Assembly: GCA_035276475.1 (NCBI GenBank)
Contig: DATELQ010000075.1
Coordinates: 1-64,000 of the forward strand
Reading direction: 5' to 3'
Source: DATDFB01 sp035276475
GTDB lineage: Bacteria; Acidobacteriota; Thermoanaerobaculia; Gp7-AA8
Length of the DNA: 64,000 nt
Shown here: positions 16,720-25,923 of the stretch, in pieces
How positions within the stretch are numbered: the first letter of the stretch is position 1
How the letters are laid out: every line of letters begins with the position of its first letter
Made by a program: the position numbers and the translations under genes
The notes under the pieces: generated by a model
The model's input: only the letters and a program-made list of their open reading frames with translations
What the model was told of the DNA's origin: nothing
The model's database searches: none

Positions 16720-17456
16720 GACTCGCCGCCGCGCTCGCCGCCGTCGTCGTCCTCGCCGGTTGCGCGAGCCGGAAGGGCGCCGACGATCTGCCGCCCGTGC
16801 CGATCCCGCAGGCGGAGAAGGAAGCGATCAACCCGACGCCGACGGCGAGCGAGGCACGCTTCAACGAGCTGCAGACGCAGTTGACGGAGCTCCTGGAGCG
16901 GCTCGATGTGCTGAATGCGCGGATCGCGCGGCTGGAGACGGCTCCGATGCCAACGCCCGCGCCCGTGCCTGTGCCCGTTACCCACACGCCAGCGCCCGTC
17001 GTCCACACGACCGCGCCGGCGCCGGCACCGGTGCCCATGCCCGCGTCGCCGGCAGCCGTCACCTCCTCGACCAAGCAGGCCGACATCGCCGACTCCTACC
17101 GCAACGCCCTCATGCTCTTCGGCCGCGGCAAGCACGCCGAATCGCGCGCGGCGTTCGAGCACGTCTACGAAGAAGATCCGAACGGCGAGCTCGCCGACAA
17201 CGCCCTCTACTGGATCGGCGAGACCTACTTCGCCGCCGGCGAATACTCCAACGCCATGCGCTACTACGCTCGCGTCACGAAGGAGTACGCCGACCAGAAC
17301 AAGGCCCCCGACGCCATGTTCAAGATGGGGCTCACGTACGTGAAGACCGGCGACCTGGCCATGGCCCGCCGCACGTTCGAGGAGTGCATCGCCAAATATC
17401 CGTACTCCACGCCCGCGGCGTCGGCGAAGTTCGAGCTCAAACGCATCAAATACTAG
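16716..17456 (+). CDS. cpoB: CpoB/YbgF-type TPR lipoprotein
   Basis: This 246-residue protein has a lipobox (VVVLAGCAS, Cys at about 16), a coiled-coil segment (about 44-75: ARFNELQTQLTELLERLDVL) and a Pro/Ala/Val-rich linker. Three C-terminal TPRs follow (DSYRNALMLFGRGKHAESRA; YWIGETYFAAGEYSNAMRYY; FKMGLTYVKTGDLAMARRTF). This coiled coil plus TPR order is that of CpoB (YbgF), which coordinates outer-membrane constriction with PBP1B-type peptidoglycan synthesis. CpoB is normally a soluble periplasmic protein, so the lipobox is a variation. The start overlaps the bamD stop by 4 bp. No tol-pal genes are adjacent. Confidence 0.82.
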   Translation: MRLAAALAAVVVLAGCASRKGADDLPPVPIPQAEKEAINPTPTASEARFNELQTQLTELLERLDVLNARIARLETAPMPTPAPVPVPVTHTPAPVVHTTAPAPAPVPMPASPAAVTSSTKQADIADSYRNALMLFGRGKHAESRAAFEHVYEEDPNGELADNALYWIGETYFAAGEYSNAMRYYARVTKEYADQNKAPDAMFKMGLTYVKTGDLAMARRTFEECIAKYPYSTPAASAKFELKRIKY

Positions 17457-17457
17457 A

Positions 17458-18216
17458 ATGGCGCCCGCCATGGCTCCTGAAACGGAAAACGCGGCGACAC
17501 TGCTGGCGCGGCGGGAGTACGACAAAGCGGTGCCGCTCCTGGCGCGCGACCTCGCCAAGTACCCGACCAACCCGCGCATCCGCCTGCAGTACGCCGACGC
17601 TCTCGCGGGCTCGGGCTCGCACGAGGAAGCGGTCGCGCAGTACGAGGAGACGGCGAAGTACTACGAGGACAACGGCCTCACCGTGCAGGCCATCGCCGTC
17701 CGCAAGAAAGCCGAGAAGGTGCGCGCGCAGATCGCCGCGTCGTCGCCGAATCCCGCGGCGGCCGAGCCGATGTTCACGCGCAAGGTGCCGAAGAGCCCCT
17801 TCTTCGAGAACCTGAGCGACGAAGAGCGCGAGGCCCTCGTGAGCGAGATGGAGCTCGAGCAGCACGACGAAGGGCACGTCATCATCAGCGAAGGGCAGCC
17901 CGGCTCGTCGATGTACGTCATCGCCAGCGGCGAGGTCAAAGTCTTCACCACGGGGAAGGACAACAAGCCCGTCTACCTCGCCAAGCTCGGCGAGGGCGAC
18001 TTCTTCGGCGAAGTGAGCGTCCTCACCGGCAAGCCGCGCACCGCCACGATCACCGCCTCGCAGCCGACGGAGCTCCTGCGCCTCGACAAGGAGAAGCTCG
18101 ACAACGCCTTGAGCAAGCACCCCGGTATCCGCAAGGTGCTCGACGAGTTTTACCGCAAGCGCGCCAAGCACACTGTCGAAGCGATGATCGAGAGCATGAA
18201 GAAGAGACAGGGGTAA
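17458..18216 (+). CDS. TPR plus cyclic nucleotide-binding domain protein
   Basis: This 252-residue cytoplasmic protein has TPR-like helices at about residues 10-85 (ATLLARREYDKAVPLLARDL; LQYADALAGSGSHEEAVAQY). A cyclic-nucleotide-binding beta-roll follows at about 110-235, with GSSMYVIASGEVKVF and the phosphate-binding cassette FFGEVSVLTGKPRTATI, whose Glu and Arg are in place. There is no C-terminal helix-turn-helix, so it is not a CRP-type regulator; it may be an effector or scaffold responding to cAMP or cGMP. Two in-frame ATGs exist, at 17458 and 17470. A TAGAAT hexamer spans the first, which would favour 17470 for an internally started transcript. Confidence 0.8.
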   Translation: MAPAMAPETENAATLLARREYDKAVPLLARDLAKYPTNPRIRLQYADALAGSGSHEEAVAQYEETAKYYEDNGLTVQAIAVRKKAEKVRAQIAASSPNPAAAEPMFTRKVPKSPFFENLSDEEREALVSEMELEQHDEGHVIISEGQPGSSMYVIASGEVKVFTTGKDNKPVYLAKLGEGDFFGEVSVLTGKPRTATITASQPTELLRLDKEKLDNALSKHPGIRKVLDEFYRKRAKHTVEAMIESMKKRQG

Positions 18217-18221
18217 CGACG

Positions 18222-18737
18222 GTGGCGGTCCTTCGCATCTGCAAATACGGAGACGACGTCCTGCGCCGCCCGACCGCACTCGTGACCGACATCGACGACG
18301 CCCTGCAGGCGCTCATCGACGACATGGTGGCCACGATGTACGCGGCGCCCGGCGTCGGCCTCGCCGCGAACCAGGTCGGCGTCGGGAAGCGCGTCGCCGT
18401 CATCGACCTCTCCGTCGGCAAGAAGCCGGGCGAGCTCCACGTCCTCATCAACCCCGAGATCGTCGAGCGCATCGGGCAGCAGACCGAGGATGAGGGGTGC
18501 CTCTCGATCCCCGACTTCACCGAGACCGTCGTGCGGCCGCAGCGCGTCAAGGTCCGCTTTCTCGACCGCAACGGCGAGCCGCGGGAGATGTGGGGCGAGG
18601 GGCTGATGGCGCGCGCTCTCTGCCACGAGACCGACCACCTCAACGGAAACCTCTTCGTCGATCACCTGCGCGGCTTCAAGAAGGAACGCATCCTGAAGAA
18701 GATTCAAAAGCTGGCCAAGGCCGGCATGTGGAGCTGA
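18222..18737 (+). CDS. def: peptide deformylase
   Basis: Peptide deformylase removes the formyl group from nascent N-terminal methionine. The 171 residues contain the three diagnostic motifs: GVGLAANQ (44-51), EGCLS (91-95) with the metal-binding Cys, and HETDH (135-139) with two metal His and the catalytic Glu. The start is GTG 5 nt after the preceding stop codon. It lies in the same rightward gene chain that begins with lon. Confidence 0.97.
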   Translation: MAVLRICKYGDDVLRRPTALVTDIDDALQALIDDMVATMYAAPGVGLAANQVGVGKRVAVIDLSVGKKPGELHVLINPEIVERIGQQTEDEGCLSIPDFTETVVRPQRVKVRFLDRNGEPREMWGEGLMARALCHETDHLNGNLFVDHLRGFKKERILKKIQKLAKAGMWS

Positions 18738-18738
18738 G

Positions 18739-19389
18739 ATGCCGTCACACGCCGCCGTCGTCACCGAGATCGAGCAGCTCGCGCCGAGCGTCCTGCAGAT
18801 CACCATCGCCTTTGCGAACGCAGACTTCCGTTTCCAGCCGGGGCAGTGGGTGAACTTCCGCTTCCCCGAGGGGGTCTCGCGCGCCTACACGATCGCCTCG
18901 GCGCCGGAGCGTCCGCAGGCCGTGCAGCTCTGCGTCCGCCTCGGGCCCGGCAAAGGCGGCGTGGCGCTGAAGAAGCTCGAGGCGGGAGCGAACGTGACGG
19001 TCGACGGACCGTTCGGCGACTTTCTGCTCCCCGAGGGGGACAACCGCCCGGTCGTGTTTCTCGCGGGCGACACCGGCATCGCCCCGATCCGCAGCATCGT
19101 CCTGCACATGCTCGCCACCGGAGACCCGCGGCCCATCACCGTGCTCTACGAGCCCGACCACCGCCACATCCTCTACGCCGGCGACTTCGATCCGCTCGCG
19201 CGCGACGGCCGCATCGTCCACGAGAGCGGCAAGATCGAGACCCTCATCGCCCGCAACCGCCGCGCGCTCCAGGAGAGCGTGACGATGGCCGCCGGCTTCG
19301 ACCCGTTCCTCGACCGCGTGCGCCAGGCGCTGCAGGAGTGCGAGGTGGGAGGAGAGTTGATTACGGAGACGTTCGGGCCGTTACCGTAG
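18739..19389 (+). CDS. ferredoxin-NADP reductase-like FAD/NAD(P) oxidoreductase
   Basis: This 216-residue protein has an FNR-type fold. An FAD-binding barrel carries the RAYTIAS motif (48-54), and a nucleotide-binding domain carries FLAGDTGIAPIRS (about 108-119). The phosphate-binding loop GKGGVALKKL is also visible. The usual terminal CGPxxM motif appears as MAAGFDPFLD, and there is no [2Fe-2S] domain, so this is a minimal flavin reductase or electron-transfer module. Partners cannot be deduced. It begins 1 nt after the def stop and overlaps the end of the convergent gene by 9 bp. Confidence 0.85.
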   Translation: MPSHAAVVTEIEQLAPSVLQITIAFANADFRFQPGQWVNFRFPEGVSRAYTIASAPERPQAVQLCVRLGPGKGGVALKKLEAGANVTVDGPFGDFLLPEGDNRPVVFLAGDTGIAPIRSIVLHMLATGDPRPITVLYEPDHRHILYAGDFDPLARDGRIVHESGKIETLIARNRRALQESVTMAAGFDPFLDRVRQALQECEVGGELITETFGPLP

Positions 19390-20034
19390 CCATCCCGGCG
19401 GCACGTCTAACTTCCGCGCATTCTCCTTGAACTGCGCATAGGCCCGCTCGGCGCGCGCCACTTCGAGCTCCGCGCGCGGGATCTGCTCGAGCGCGTACTG
19501 CAGCTGCGTCGAGTCGTACGTGAACTGGTTCGGCTTGTACCCGAGCGACAGCAGCCCGGATATGTGCGCGCGGAGCTGCTCCGCCTTCGTCTTCAGCAGA
19601 TCGAGATCCTCGCGCGCGCGGCGGATCGCTTCCTCGTACATCTGCGCGTCGCGGCGCCAGCGCCACTCGTCTTCCGACGTTCGCGCCGACTCGGGCTGGG
19701 GGGGCGGGAGGGGAGGGAGCGTGGCGGTCGTGGGCGTGCCGGAGTGGTTCTGTTCGAGCTCGCGGAGGAGCCGGTCGCGCTCCGCCTCGGTGACTTTGAG
19801 GCGCATCGTCGCGTCGGCCTTGATAACCGGCGCCGCCGCGGCCGCGCGCGTGGCCACGAGATCGACGTCAGATTCCGGGATCGAATACAGCGAGCCGGCG
19901 CTGCGGAAGACGACTTTCCCCTGCTCGACGCGGACGTTGCCGTCGACGTCGATGCGCACGCCGTCGCGCAGGATCAGCGCCGGCGTCTGGATCGTGATCG
20001 CGGTGAGAAGAAGGAGGTGCAAGAGGGCCATCAT
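19381..20034 (-). CDS. secreted coiled-coil protein of unknown function
   Basis: This 217-residue protein has an N-terminal hydrophobic signal (MMALLHLLLLTAITIQTPAL). A short beta-rich module follows (LILRDGVRIDVDGNVRVEQG, then FRSAGSLYSIPESDVDLVAT), then a Pro-rich linker and long amphipathic helices (about 120-210: EEAIRRAREDLDLLKTKAEQ, EVARAERAYAQFKENARKL). The beta module resembles the mature N-terminus of the secreted protein at 5172-5957 (a DG pair and a VDAS/ESD motif), which suggests the two are related. AAAGGAG precedes the start. Periplasmic location is likely and the role is unknown. Confidence 0.7.
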   Translation of the reverse strand: MMALLHLLLLTAITIQTPALILRDGVRIDVDGNVRVEQGKVVFRSAGSLYSIPESDVDLVATRAAAAAPVIKADATMRLKVTEAERDRLLRELEQNHSGTPTTATLPPLPPPQPESARTSEDEWRWRRDAQMYEEAIRRAREDLDLLKTKAEQLRAHISGLLSLGYKPNQFTYDSTQLQYALEQIPRAELEVARAERAYAQFKENARKLDVPPGWLR

Positions 20035-20067
20035 CGCGAGCTCCTTTCCGCCGAGGGTAACACCTGC

Positions 20068-20073
20068 TAAGGT
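20068..20073 (+). promoter_or_regulatory. candidate -10 (TAAGGT)
   Basis: TAAGGT followed by CCGCGG ends 8 nt before the ATG at 20082. The TANNNT-CCGCG arrangement matches that before rpe and the gamma-carbonic anhydrase. Confidence 0.4.
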
Positions 20074-20081
20074 CCGCGGCC

Positions 20082-20519
20082 ATGCCGAACTGGCTACATC
20101 TCTTCGTCAACGGCCTCTACCACCTCGGCCTGGCCCTCTGGATCGGCGGCGCCGTCGCCTTGGGCGCGCTCGCCGCGCCGGTGCTCTTTGGCGCGTTGCC
20201 GCGGCAGCAGGCCGGTGCCATTTTCGGGCCGACGCTGCGCCGCTTCGCCAAGCTGCGCCTCGCCGCCGTCGTGCTCATGATCGTGGGTGCCGGCGCGAAG
20301 CACCTCATCTTCGAGTCGTTCGCCAAATCGCCGTGGATCGCCCTGCGCTGGCTCCTCATCGCCGTCCTCGCCGTCACCGTTGTGTATGAAATCGGCATTC
20401 TCCATCCGGCCATGGAGCGTCTCCGCGGCGATCCGGCATTTGGTCGCCTGCACAAGCGCTCGGAGGGGCTGATGAAGGCGTCGCTGGTCGTCGCAATCGT
20501 CGCTCTTTTCCTCAGTTGA
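20082..20519 (+). CDS. DUF4149-type membrane protein
   Basis: This 145-residue integral membrane protein has four hydrophobic segments, at about residues 7-35, 57-72, 83-102 and 126-144. The N-terminal pattern (YHLGLALWIGGAVALGALAAP) and the central LPRQQAGAIFGP are typical of the DUF4149 family, whose function is not established. It reads toward the CorC-like gene, 21 bp downstream, which has its own candidate -10. Confidence 0.75.
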   Translation: MPNWLHLFVNGLYHLGLALWIGGAVALGALAAPVLFGALPRQQAGAIFGPTLRRFAKLRLAAVVLMIVGAGAKHLIFESFAKSPWIALRWLLIAVLAVTVVYEIGILHPAMERLRGDPAFGRLHKRSEGLMKASLVVAIVALFLS

Positions 20520-20525
20520 TAGAAT
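20520..20525 (+). promoter_or_regulatory. candidate -10 (TAGAAT)
   Basis: TAGAAT followed by TCCGCC lies directly after the preceding stop codon and ends 15 nt before the ATG at 20541. Confidence 0.4.
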
Positions 20526-20540
20526 TCCGCCCTACGCCAC

Positions 20541-21818
20541 ATGGGAAGTAGCCTCTCGCACGCCCACTGGACCGCGATCGCGATCGTCTGCGGCCTCCTG
20601 TATTTGCTCTTCGACGCGGCACGCTCCTTCGCCTTGCACATCGGCCCCGTCACGCTGCGGCGGTGGAGCGGCGATCCGGAGATGGAGTCGGCGCGGCGGT
20701 GGTTCCAGTACGACCCGCGCAACCTGCAGCTCCTGAGCGGAGCGATGCTGCAGATCACCCTCGTCGTAGCCATGGCCTCCACCGTCATGGCGCTCGACGA
20801 CCATCCGATCGGCGAGGCCTGCTTCTACGCCGTCGCCATCTGGATCGTCGTCGCCGCGCTCTGGAAGTTCGTCCTCGCCTTCATCCCCGCGGACCTCGGC
20901 GAGAAAATCCTCCGGGCCCTCCTGCCGTTCTCGCACTTTTTCTACCTCCTCTTCTGGCCGATCCTCTTTCCGCTGCGGCGGCTTTTCGCGCGCCTCGAGC
21001 GCGACGAAAACGAAGCCGACGACGAAGAGGAAGTCACCGACGAAGAGGTGCAGGCCTTCATTGACGTCGGCGAGGAAGAGGGCATCCTCGAAGGCACCGA
21101 GGGGAGGATGGTGCAGTCCGTCGTCGAATTCGGCGACCGCCTCGTGCACGAGATCATGACCCCGCGCATCGACATGGTCGCCTTCGACGCCCGCAACGGC
21201 GTCGAGGAGCTGGCGCGGATGTTCAGCGAGTCGAAGTACTCGCGCATCCCGACCTACACCGAGGGCATCGACCGCATCACCGGCATGGTCCACGTCAAGG
21301 ACCTCTTCGACGTCGTGCTCAAGCACGAGGAGAAGAGCGTCAGCGAGCTGGCCCGGCCGCCATACTTCGTGCCGGAGACGAAGAAGATCTCCGAGCTGCT
21401 GCGCGAGCTGCAGAGCGAGCACCTGCAGGTGGCCGTCGTCGTCGACGAGTACGGCGGCACGGCCGGCATCGTCACCATCGAGGACATCGTCGAGGAGATC
21501 GTCGGCGACATTGCCGACGAGCACGAGGAGGAGGAGGTCGCCGTCGTCGACATCGGCGGCGGCGAGTATCTGGTCAGCGGCTTGCTTCGCATCGACGACC
21601 TGGAGGAGATGCTGGAGGCCGAGCTGTCGAACGACGACTACGAGACCGTGGCCGGGCTGATCTTCACGACGCTCGGCCGCATCCCGAAGGTCGGCGACAC
21701 CGTGAGCAAGAACGGCTACCGGTTCGTCGTCGACCGCGCCGACCGCCGCCGCATCTACCGCGTGCGCGTGTCGAAGGATCCGGAGTGGGAGCGTGAGCGA
21801 GAAGAAGCAGAAGGATAG
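20541..21818 (+). CDS. CorC/HlyC-like membrane protein with CBS pair
   Basis: This 425-residue protein has an N-terminal membrane region (about 10-30, 70-115 and 130-150; reduced relative to a full CNNM/DUF21 domain). A strongly acidic linker follows (DENEADDEEEVTDEEVQAF), then two CBS domains (about 205-325: HEIMTPRIDMVAFDA; VVDEYGGTAGIVTIEDIVEE) and a C-terminal CorC/HlyC transporter-associated domain (about 335-410: YLVSGLLRIDDLEEM; YETVAGLIFTTLGRIPKVGD). The family is linked to Mg2+/Co2+ efflux and often annotated hemolysin. It overlaps era by 26 bp, an arrangement also found in other bacteria, where ybeX/corC genes neighbour ybeY and era. Confidence 0.88.
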   Translation: MGSSLSHAHWTAIAIVCGLLYLLFDAARSFALHIGPVTLRRWSGDPEMESARRWFQYDPRNLQLLSGAMLQITLVVAMASTVMALDDHPIGEACFYAVAIWIVVAALWKFVLAFIPADLGEKILRALLPFSHFFYLLFWPILFPLRRLFARLERDENEADDEEEVTDEEVQAFIDVGEEEGILEGTEGRMVQSVVEFGDRLVHEIMTPRIDMVAFDARNGVEELARMFSESKYSRIPTYTEGIDRITGMVHVKDLFDVVLKHEEKSVSELARPPYFVPETKKISELLRELQSEHLQVAVVVDEYGGTAGIVTIEDIVEEIVGDIADEHEEEEVAVVDIGGGEYLVSGLLRIDDLEEMLEAELSNDDYETVAGLIFTTLGRIPKVGDTVSKNGYRFVVDRADRRRIYRVRVSKDPEWEREREEAEG

Positions 21819-22701
21819 ACACTTTGGCGTCGTTGCGATCGTCGGCCGCCCCAACGCCGGCAAGTCGACGCTCCTGAACCGCATTCTCGGCCAGAAGGTG
21901 TCGATCGTCTCGTCGAAGCCGCAGACGACGCGCAACCGCATCGTCGGCATCCTCAACGATCCCGAGCGCGGCCAGATCGCCTTCCTCGACACCCCCGGCA
22001 TCCACAAACCGCTGCACAAGCTGAACGTCCGGATGATGGATCACGTCCGCTCTGCGCTAGCCGAGGCCGACGTCGTGGCCATGATCACCGACGCCAGTGA
22101 AGCCTTCGGCAAAGGCGAACAGTACGTCGTCGACATGCTGCGCGACGCAAAGGCGAAACGCTTCGCCATCCTCAACAAGATCGACCTGATCAAAAAGCAG
22201 AAGCTCCTGCCGATCATGCAGCACTACGCCTCGACGGAGCTCTTCGACGAGATCGTCCCCGTCTCCGCCGCCACCGGCGACGGCGTTCCCGAGCTCACCG
22301 ACCTCTTCTTCGCCAACATGCAGCCGGGCGAGCCTGCCTATCCGATCGAGGACTACACCACGCAGCCGGAGCGCTTCTTCGCCGCCGAGATCATCCGCGA
22401 GAAGCTCCTCGAGCACACCGAGGAGGAGCTGCCGTACACCACCGCCGTCGCCGTCGACCGCTGGGAAGAGAGCGAGGAGCTGATCAAGATCTACGCGACC
22501 ATCGTCGTCGAGCGCGAGTCGCAGAAGCCGATCGTGATCGGCAAGCAGGGATCGATGGCCAAGCAGATCGGAACGGAAGCGCGTCAGGAGCTCGAAGCCA
22601 CGCTCGGAGTCAAGGTCTTTCTCGACCTCCACGTGGCCGTGCACGAGCGCTGGCGCGAGGACGAGCGCTTCCTCGGCGAATTGGAATGGCCCCTCTCTTG
22701 A
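21793..22701 (+). CDS. era: GTPase Era
   Basis: Era is a GTP-binding protein that binds the 3' end of 16S rRNA and acts in 30S maturation. The 302-residue protein has G1 GRPNAGKS (18-25), the switch QTTRNRIVGI, G3 DTPGIHKP, G4 NKID and G5 SAATGDG. A C-terminal KH domain contains the GKQGSMAKQIG loop. The start is GTG inside the last codons of the CorC-like gene (26-bp overlap), giving MSEKKQKDRHFGVVAIVG. The call is firm. Confidence 0.97.
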   Translation: MSEKKQKDRHFGVVAIVGRPNAGKSTLLNRILGQKVSIVSSKPQTTRNRIVGILNDPERGQIAFLDTPGIHKPLHKLNVRMMDHVRSALAEADVVAMITDASEAFGKGEQYVVDMLRDAKAKRFAILNKIDLIKKQKLLPIMQHYASTELFDEIVPVSAATGDGVPELTDLFFANMQPGEPAYPIEDYTTQPERFFAAEIIREKLLEHTEEELPYTTAVAVDRWEESEELIKIYATIVVERESQKPIVIGKQGSMAKQIGTEARQELEATLGVKVFLDLHVAVHERWREDERFLGELEWPLS

Positions 22702-22712
22702 CGCGGTGGATG

Positions 22713-22718
22713 TAAAAT
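22713..22718 (+). promoter_or_regulatory. candidate -10 (TAAAAT) for the TonB receptor
   Basis: TAAAAT preceded by TG and followed by CCGCGG lies 45 nt before the receptor ATG, in the era-receptor gap. A TTGACG at 22698-22703 is only 9 nt away, too close for a standard -35. Confidence 0.4.
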
Positions 22719-22763
22719 CCGCGGCAGCCTCGCGTCAACTTTCAACAATAGGGAGGGAGATCC

Positions 22764-25700
22764 ATGCAGCATCTACGAAGGCTGTTCTGTTGCCTCGTCG
22801 TGACGCTCATCTCCACGGCGCTCTTCGCCCAGCAGACCGGGTCGATCAGCGGCAAGGTCACGGCGTCCGACAAATCAGCGCTCCCGGGAGTCACGGTCGA
22901 AGCCCGTTCCAACGTGCTCCCGCAACCGCGCGTCACCACCACCGAGGTGAACGGCGACTACTCGCTACCCGCTCTCATCCCCGGCAACTACACGCTCACG
23001 TTCACCCTCTCCGGGATGCAGACGGTCACGCGGCCGACGCAGGTCCAGCTCCGGGAGAACACGACGGTCGACGTCACGCTCGGCGTGGCCGGCGTCTCCG
23101 AGAGCATCACCGTCACGGCCGAGCCGACGCTCGTGAACAAGGAGTCGACGGCGCTGACGAACGGCCTCAACGACTCGCAGATCCGCGAGCTCCCGCTCAA
23201 CCAGGACTACCGCGATCTGCAGAAGCTCGCGCCCGGCATCCAGGTCTCCCAGGACGAGGTGCGCGGCCCGAGCGCCGGCGCCAGCGGCCAGGACAACGTC
23301 TACATGTTCGACGGCGTGAACATCACCATGCCGCTCTTCGGCGTGCTGAACATCGATCCGAACACGCACGACATCGCCCAGGTCACCTATCTCCGCGGCG
23401 GCGCGAAGGCCATCGATTTCGACCGCGCCGGCGGCCTGCTGATCGACACGGTCAGCAAGTCGGGGACGAACAAGTACTCCGGCGAGCTCGGATTCGAGGA
23501 CCGCAACCACACCTTCGTCGCCGACCAGCGCGGCGGGAATCTCTCGTTCCAGGAGAACCGCACTTGGTCGACGATCAACATCGGCGGCCCAGTGATCCAG
23601 GATCGCCTCTTCTTCTACGGCTCGTACTATCGCCCGGTCCGCAAGCGCGACAATCAGGCGAACGTCTACGGCGACCAGCCGCCGTACGAGTTGAAGCGCA
23701 ACGAGGAGTTCGGAAAGTTGACGTACACGCCGACGCAGGCGTGGCTGATCAACGCCTCCTACCGCCACGCCCACGTCAACGAGACGTCGAAGAGCGGCTT
23801 CTCGACGTTCACCGCGCCGACCACCGGCGCCGGCAGCGAGACGTTCCTCAAGATCGGCACGTTCGAGAGCTCGTGGATCATCAATCCGAAGAGCTTCGCC
23901 ACGTTCAAGTACACCGATTACCGGAACCCCGGCTTCGGCACGGCTGACGTCACCTCGTCCGCGGTGCCGGACTTCACGATCGGCACGCATCTCGACATCG
24001 CCAACCTCGCCCAGCAGGGACGCCTCTCGGTGCCGTCGGGCACCGTCGCCTTCATCCAGCCGTTCATCACCCAGTACGGCTATATTTGCCCGCCGAACGG
24101 CGCGCAGCTTACCCCCTCTTGCACTCCGGGGCTGCTGACCGGCGGCGGCACGGTCGGCGGCGCGCAGTTCGCGCACGACGACGACAGCTTCTACCGCAAG
24201 GCCGGACAGGCCGGCTACAACTACACGCTCGGCACGTCCGTCACGCACGACCTCCACGCCGGCGTGCAGTACTACAAAGACGCCGAGGATCGTTTCCAGA
24301 TGTCGAACGGCTGGGGCCTGATCACCGTCCCGGCGGCCGTCGGCACGCCCGGAACGTGCCCGGCCAATGCCTGCGGCACGGCGAAGCCCGGCACGGTGTT
24401 CTTCACCGCCGCGGTCAGCCAGCAGGGCATTCGCGGCGTCCCCACGATCCACTCGGAGTTCCACTCCGCGAACTTCGAGCTCAACGACACCATCCACTGG
24501 AACGACTGGGCCTTCAACGTCGGCCTGCTCGACAGCCAGGACATCCTCTACGGCCAGGGATTGGCGCAGGCCGACAACTACGCCGGCTTCACCACCTCGC
24601 CCGGCACGAAGTACCGGATGCACACCTTCGGGTTCAAGGAGATGCTCCAGCCGCGCCTCGGCGCGACGTGGACGTACAACGGGCAGGACACGGTCTACGC
24701 CAGCTTCGCGCGCTACATGCCGGCCGCGAACTCCGACGCGCGCGCCGCGTCGTGGGACCGCAACCTCGTGGCGCAGATCAACGCCTACTTCGACCAGAAC
24801 GGCGTCCTCTTCGCCACCGCGCCGAACGCCGCCTCGTCCGGCAAGTGGTGGCAGTCCGGCATCAAGCACCCCGAGATCAACGAATACATCTTGGGAACGT
24901 CGCATCAGCTCACCAGCAACTGGTCGGGCCGCGTCTACGGCCGCTACCGCAAGGGCGGTCACTTCCTCGAGGACACGAACAACACCGCCCGCGCCGACTT
25001 CAACTCGCCGAACGCCAACCACGATCCGTACATCCCCGATCTCTGCCTCACCGCGCTGGCGACGTGCGGACCGAACACGATCCGCGGCGCGATCGGCAGC
25101 GGCTCGACCTACGTCATCGCCAACCTCGACGGAGCCTTCACGAAGTTCTATGAAGCCACCGCGGAGTCCGAGTGGCGCCACGGCCCGATGACGCTCGGCG
25201 GCTCGTATACCTGGAGCCACTACTACGGCACCTTCGACCAGGACTTCACCGCCACCTGCCCGACGTGCAACGACGCCGCGGTCTTCATCGGCTCGTCGAA
25301 CCTCGGCGACGGCCCGGGCCGCCAGCTGTGGGACAACAAGTACGGCGATCTCCGCGGCGACCGGCGGAACATGCTCAAGCTGAACGGCACGTACGCCCTT
25401 CCGTGGCGGGCCACGGCCGGCGCGTTCTGGTTCTACCAGTCGGGCCAGCCGTACAACCTGGAGAGCGCGTTGGCGTTCCGCAACATCACCACGTCGACGA
25501 GCGACTTCCTGCGCAACGCCGAGTCGCCGGGAAGCCGGCACACTCCGGCGCATCATCAGCTCGATCTGAATTACACGCAGAGCATCCCGCTGACGCGCGG
25601 CGTCAACCTGCAGCTCGTCGCCAACGTCTTCAACGTCTTCGACCGGCAGACCGGCTACAACTTCGAAGACCGCGTCGGCTTTGCGGTCGCGGGGCCCAGC

Positions 25701-25922
25701 GCCACCGCGCTCAACTTCGTCAACGTCAAGCAGAATCCGAGCGCGAACGTCGTTCCGATTCCGGTCTCGATCCCCGACTCGGAGCTGATCAAGATCTTCA
25801 ACCCGAACAACAAAGACCCGAACTTCGTCTACAACCGTGCCGACTGGGCGATCAACGCGCCGTACGCCAGCACGTTCTTCGCGCCGCGCAGCTTCCAGCT
25901 CGCCGTGCGCGTTCAGTTCTAG
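22764..25922 (+). CDS. TonB-dependent receptor, Oar-like, with carboxypeptidase-regulatory domain
   Basis: This 1052-residue outer-membrane protein has a signal peptide (LISTALFAQQ, cleaved near 23). An N-terminal carboxypeptidase-regulatory-like domain spans about 26-110 (GSISGKVTASDKSALPGVTV, NGDYSLPALIPGNYTL). A plug domain spans about 115-235 (ELPLNQDYRDLQKLAPGIQV; VYMFDGVNI; GGLLIDTVSKSGTN). The large barrel ends RSFQLAVRVQF with the terminal Phe recognised by BAM. This Oar-type layout is greatly expanded in Acidobacteriota and is usually linked to uptake of large substrates or peptides. A strong GGGAGGG Shine-Dalgarno lies before the ATG. No TonB/ExbBD genes are adjacent. A 992-codon antisense frame across it is shadow. 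Confidence 0.93.
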   Translation: MQHLRRLFCCLVVTLISTALFAQQTGSISGKVTASDKSALPGVTVEARSNVLPQPRVTTTEVNGDYSLPALIPGNYTLTFTLSGMQTVTRPTQVQLRENTTVDVTLGVAGVSESITVTAEPTLVNKESTALTNGLNDSQIRELPLNQDYRDLQKLAPGIQVSQDEVRGPSAGASGQDNVYMFDGVNITMPLFGVLNIDPNTHDIAQVTYLRGGAKAIDFDRAGGLLIDTVSKSGTNKYSGELGFEDRNHTFVADQRGGNLSFQENRTWSTINIGGPVIQDRLFFYGSYYRPVRKRDNQANVYGDQPPYELKRNEEFGKLTYTPTQAWLINASYRHAHVNETSKSGFSTFTAPTTGAGSETFLKIGTFESSWIINPKSFATFKYTDYRNPGFGTADVTSSAVPDFTIGTHLDIANLAQQGRLSVPSGTVAFIQPFITQYGYICPPNGAQLTPSCTPGLLTGGGTVGGAQFAHDDDSFYRKAGQAGYNYTLGTSVTHDLHAGVQYYKDAEDRFQMSNGWGLITVPAAVGTPGTCPANACGTAKPGTVFFTAAVSQQGIRGVPTIHSEFHSANFELNDTIHWNDWAFNVGLLDSQDILYGQGLAQADNYAGFTTSPGTKYRMHTFGFKEMLQPRLGATWTYNGQDTVYASFARYMPAANSDARAASWDRNLVAQINAYFDQNGVLFATAPNAASSGKWWQSGIKHPEINEYILGTSHQLTSNWSGRVYGRYRKGGHFLEDTNNTARADFNSPNANHDPYIPDLCLTALATCGPNTIRGAIGSGSTYVIANLDGAFTKFYEATAESEWRHGPMTLGGSYTWSHYYGTFDQDFTATCPTCNDAAVFIGSSNLGDGPGRQLWDNKYGDLRGDRRNMLKLNGTYALPWRATAGAFWFYQSGQPYNLESALAFRNITTSTSDFLRNAESPGSRHTPAHHQLDLNYTQSIPLTRGVNLQLVANVFNVFDRQTGYNFEDRVGFAVAGPSATALNFVNVKQNPSANVVPIPVSIPDSELIKIFNPNNKDPNFVYNRADWAINAPYASTFFAPRSFQLAVRVQF

Positions 25923-25923
25923 C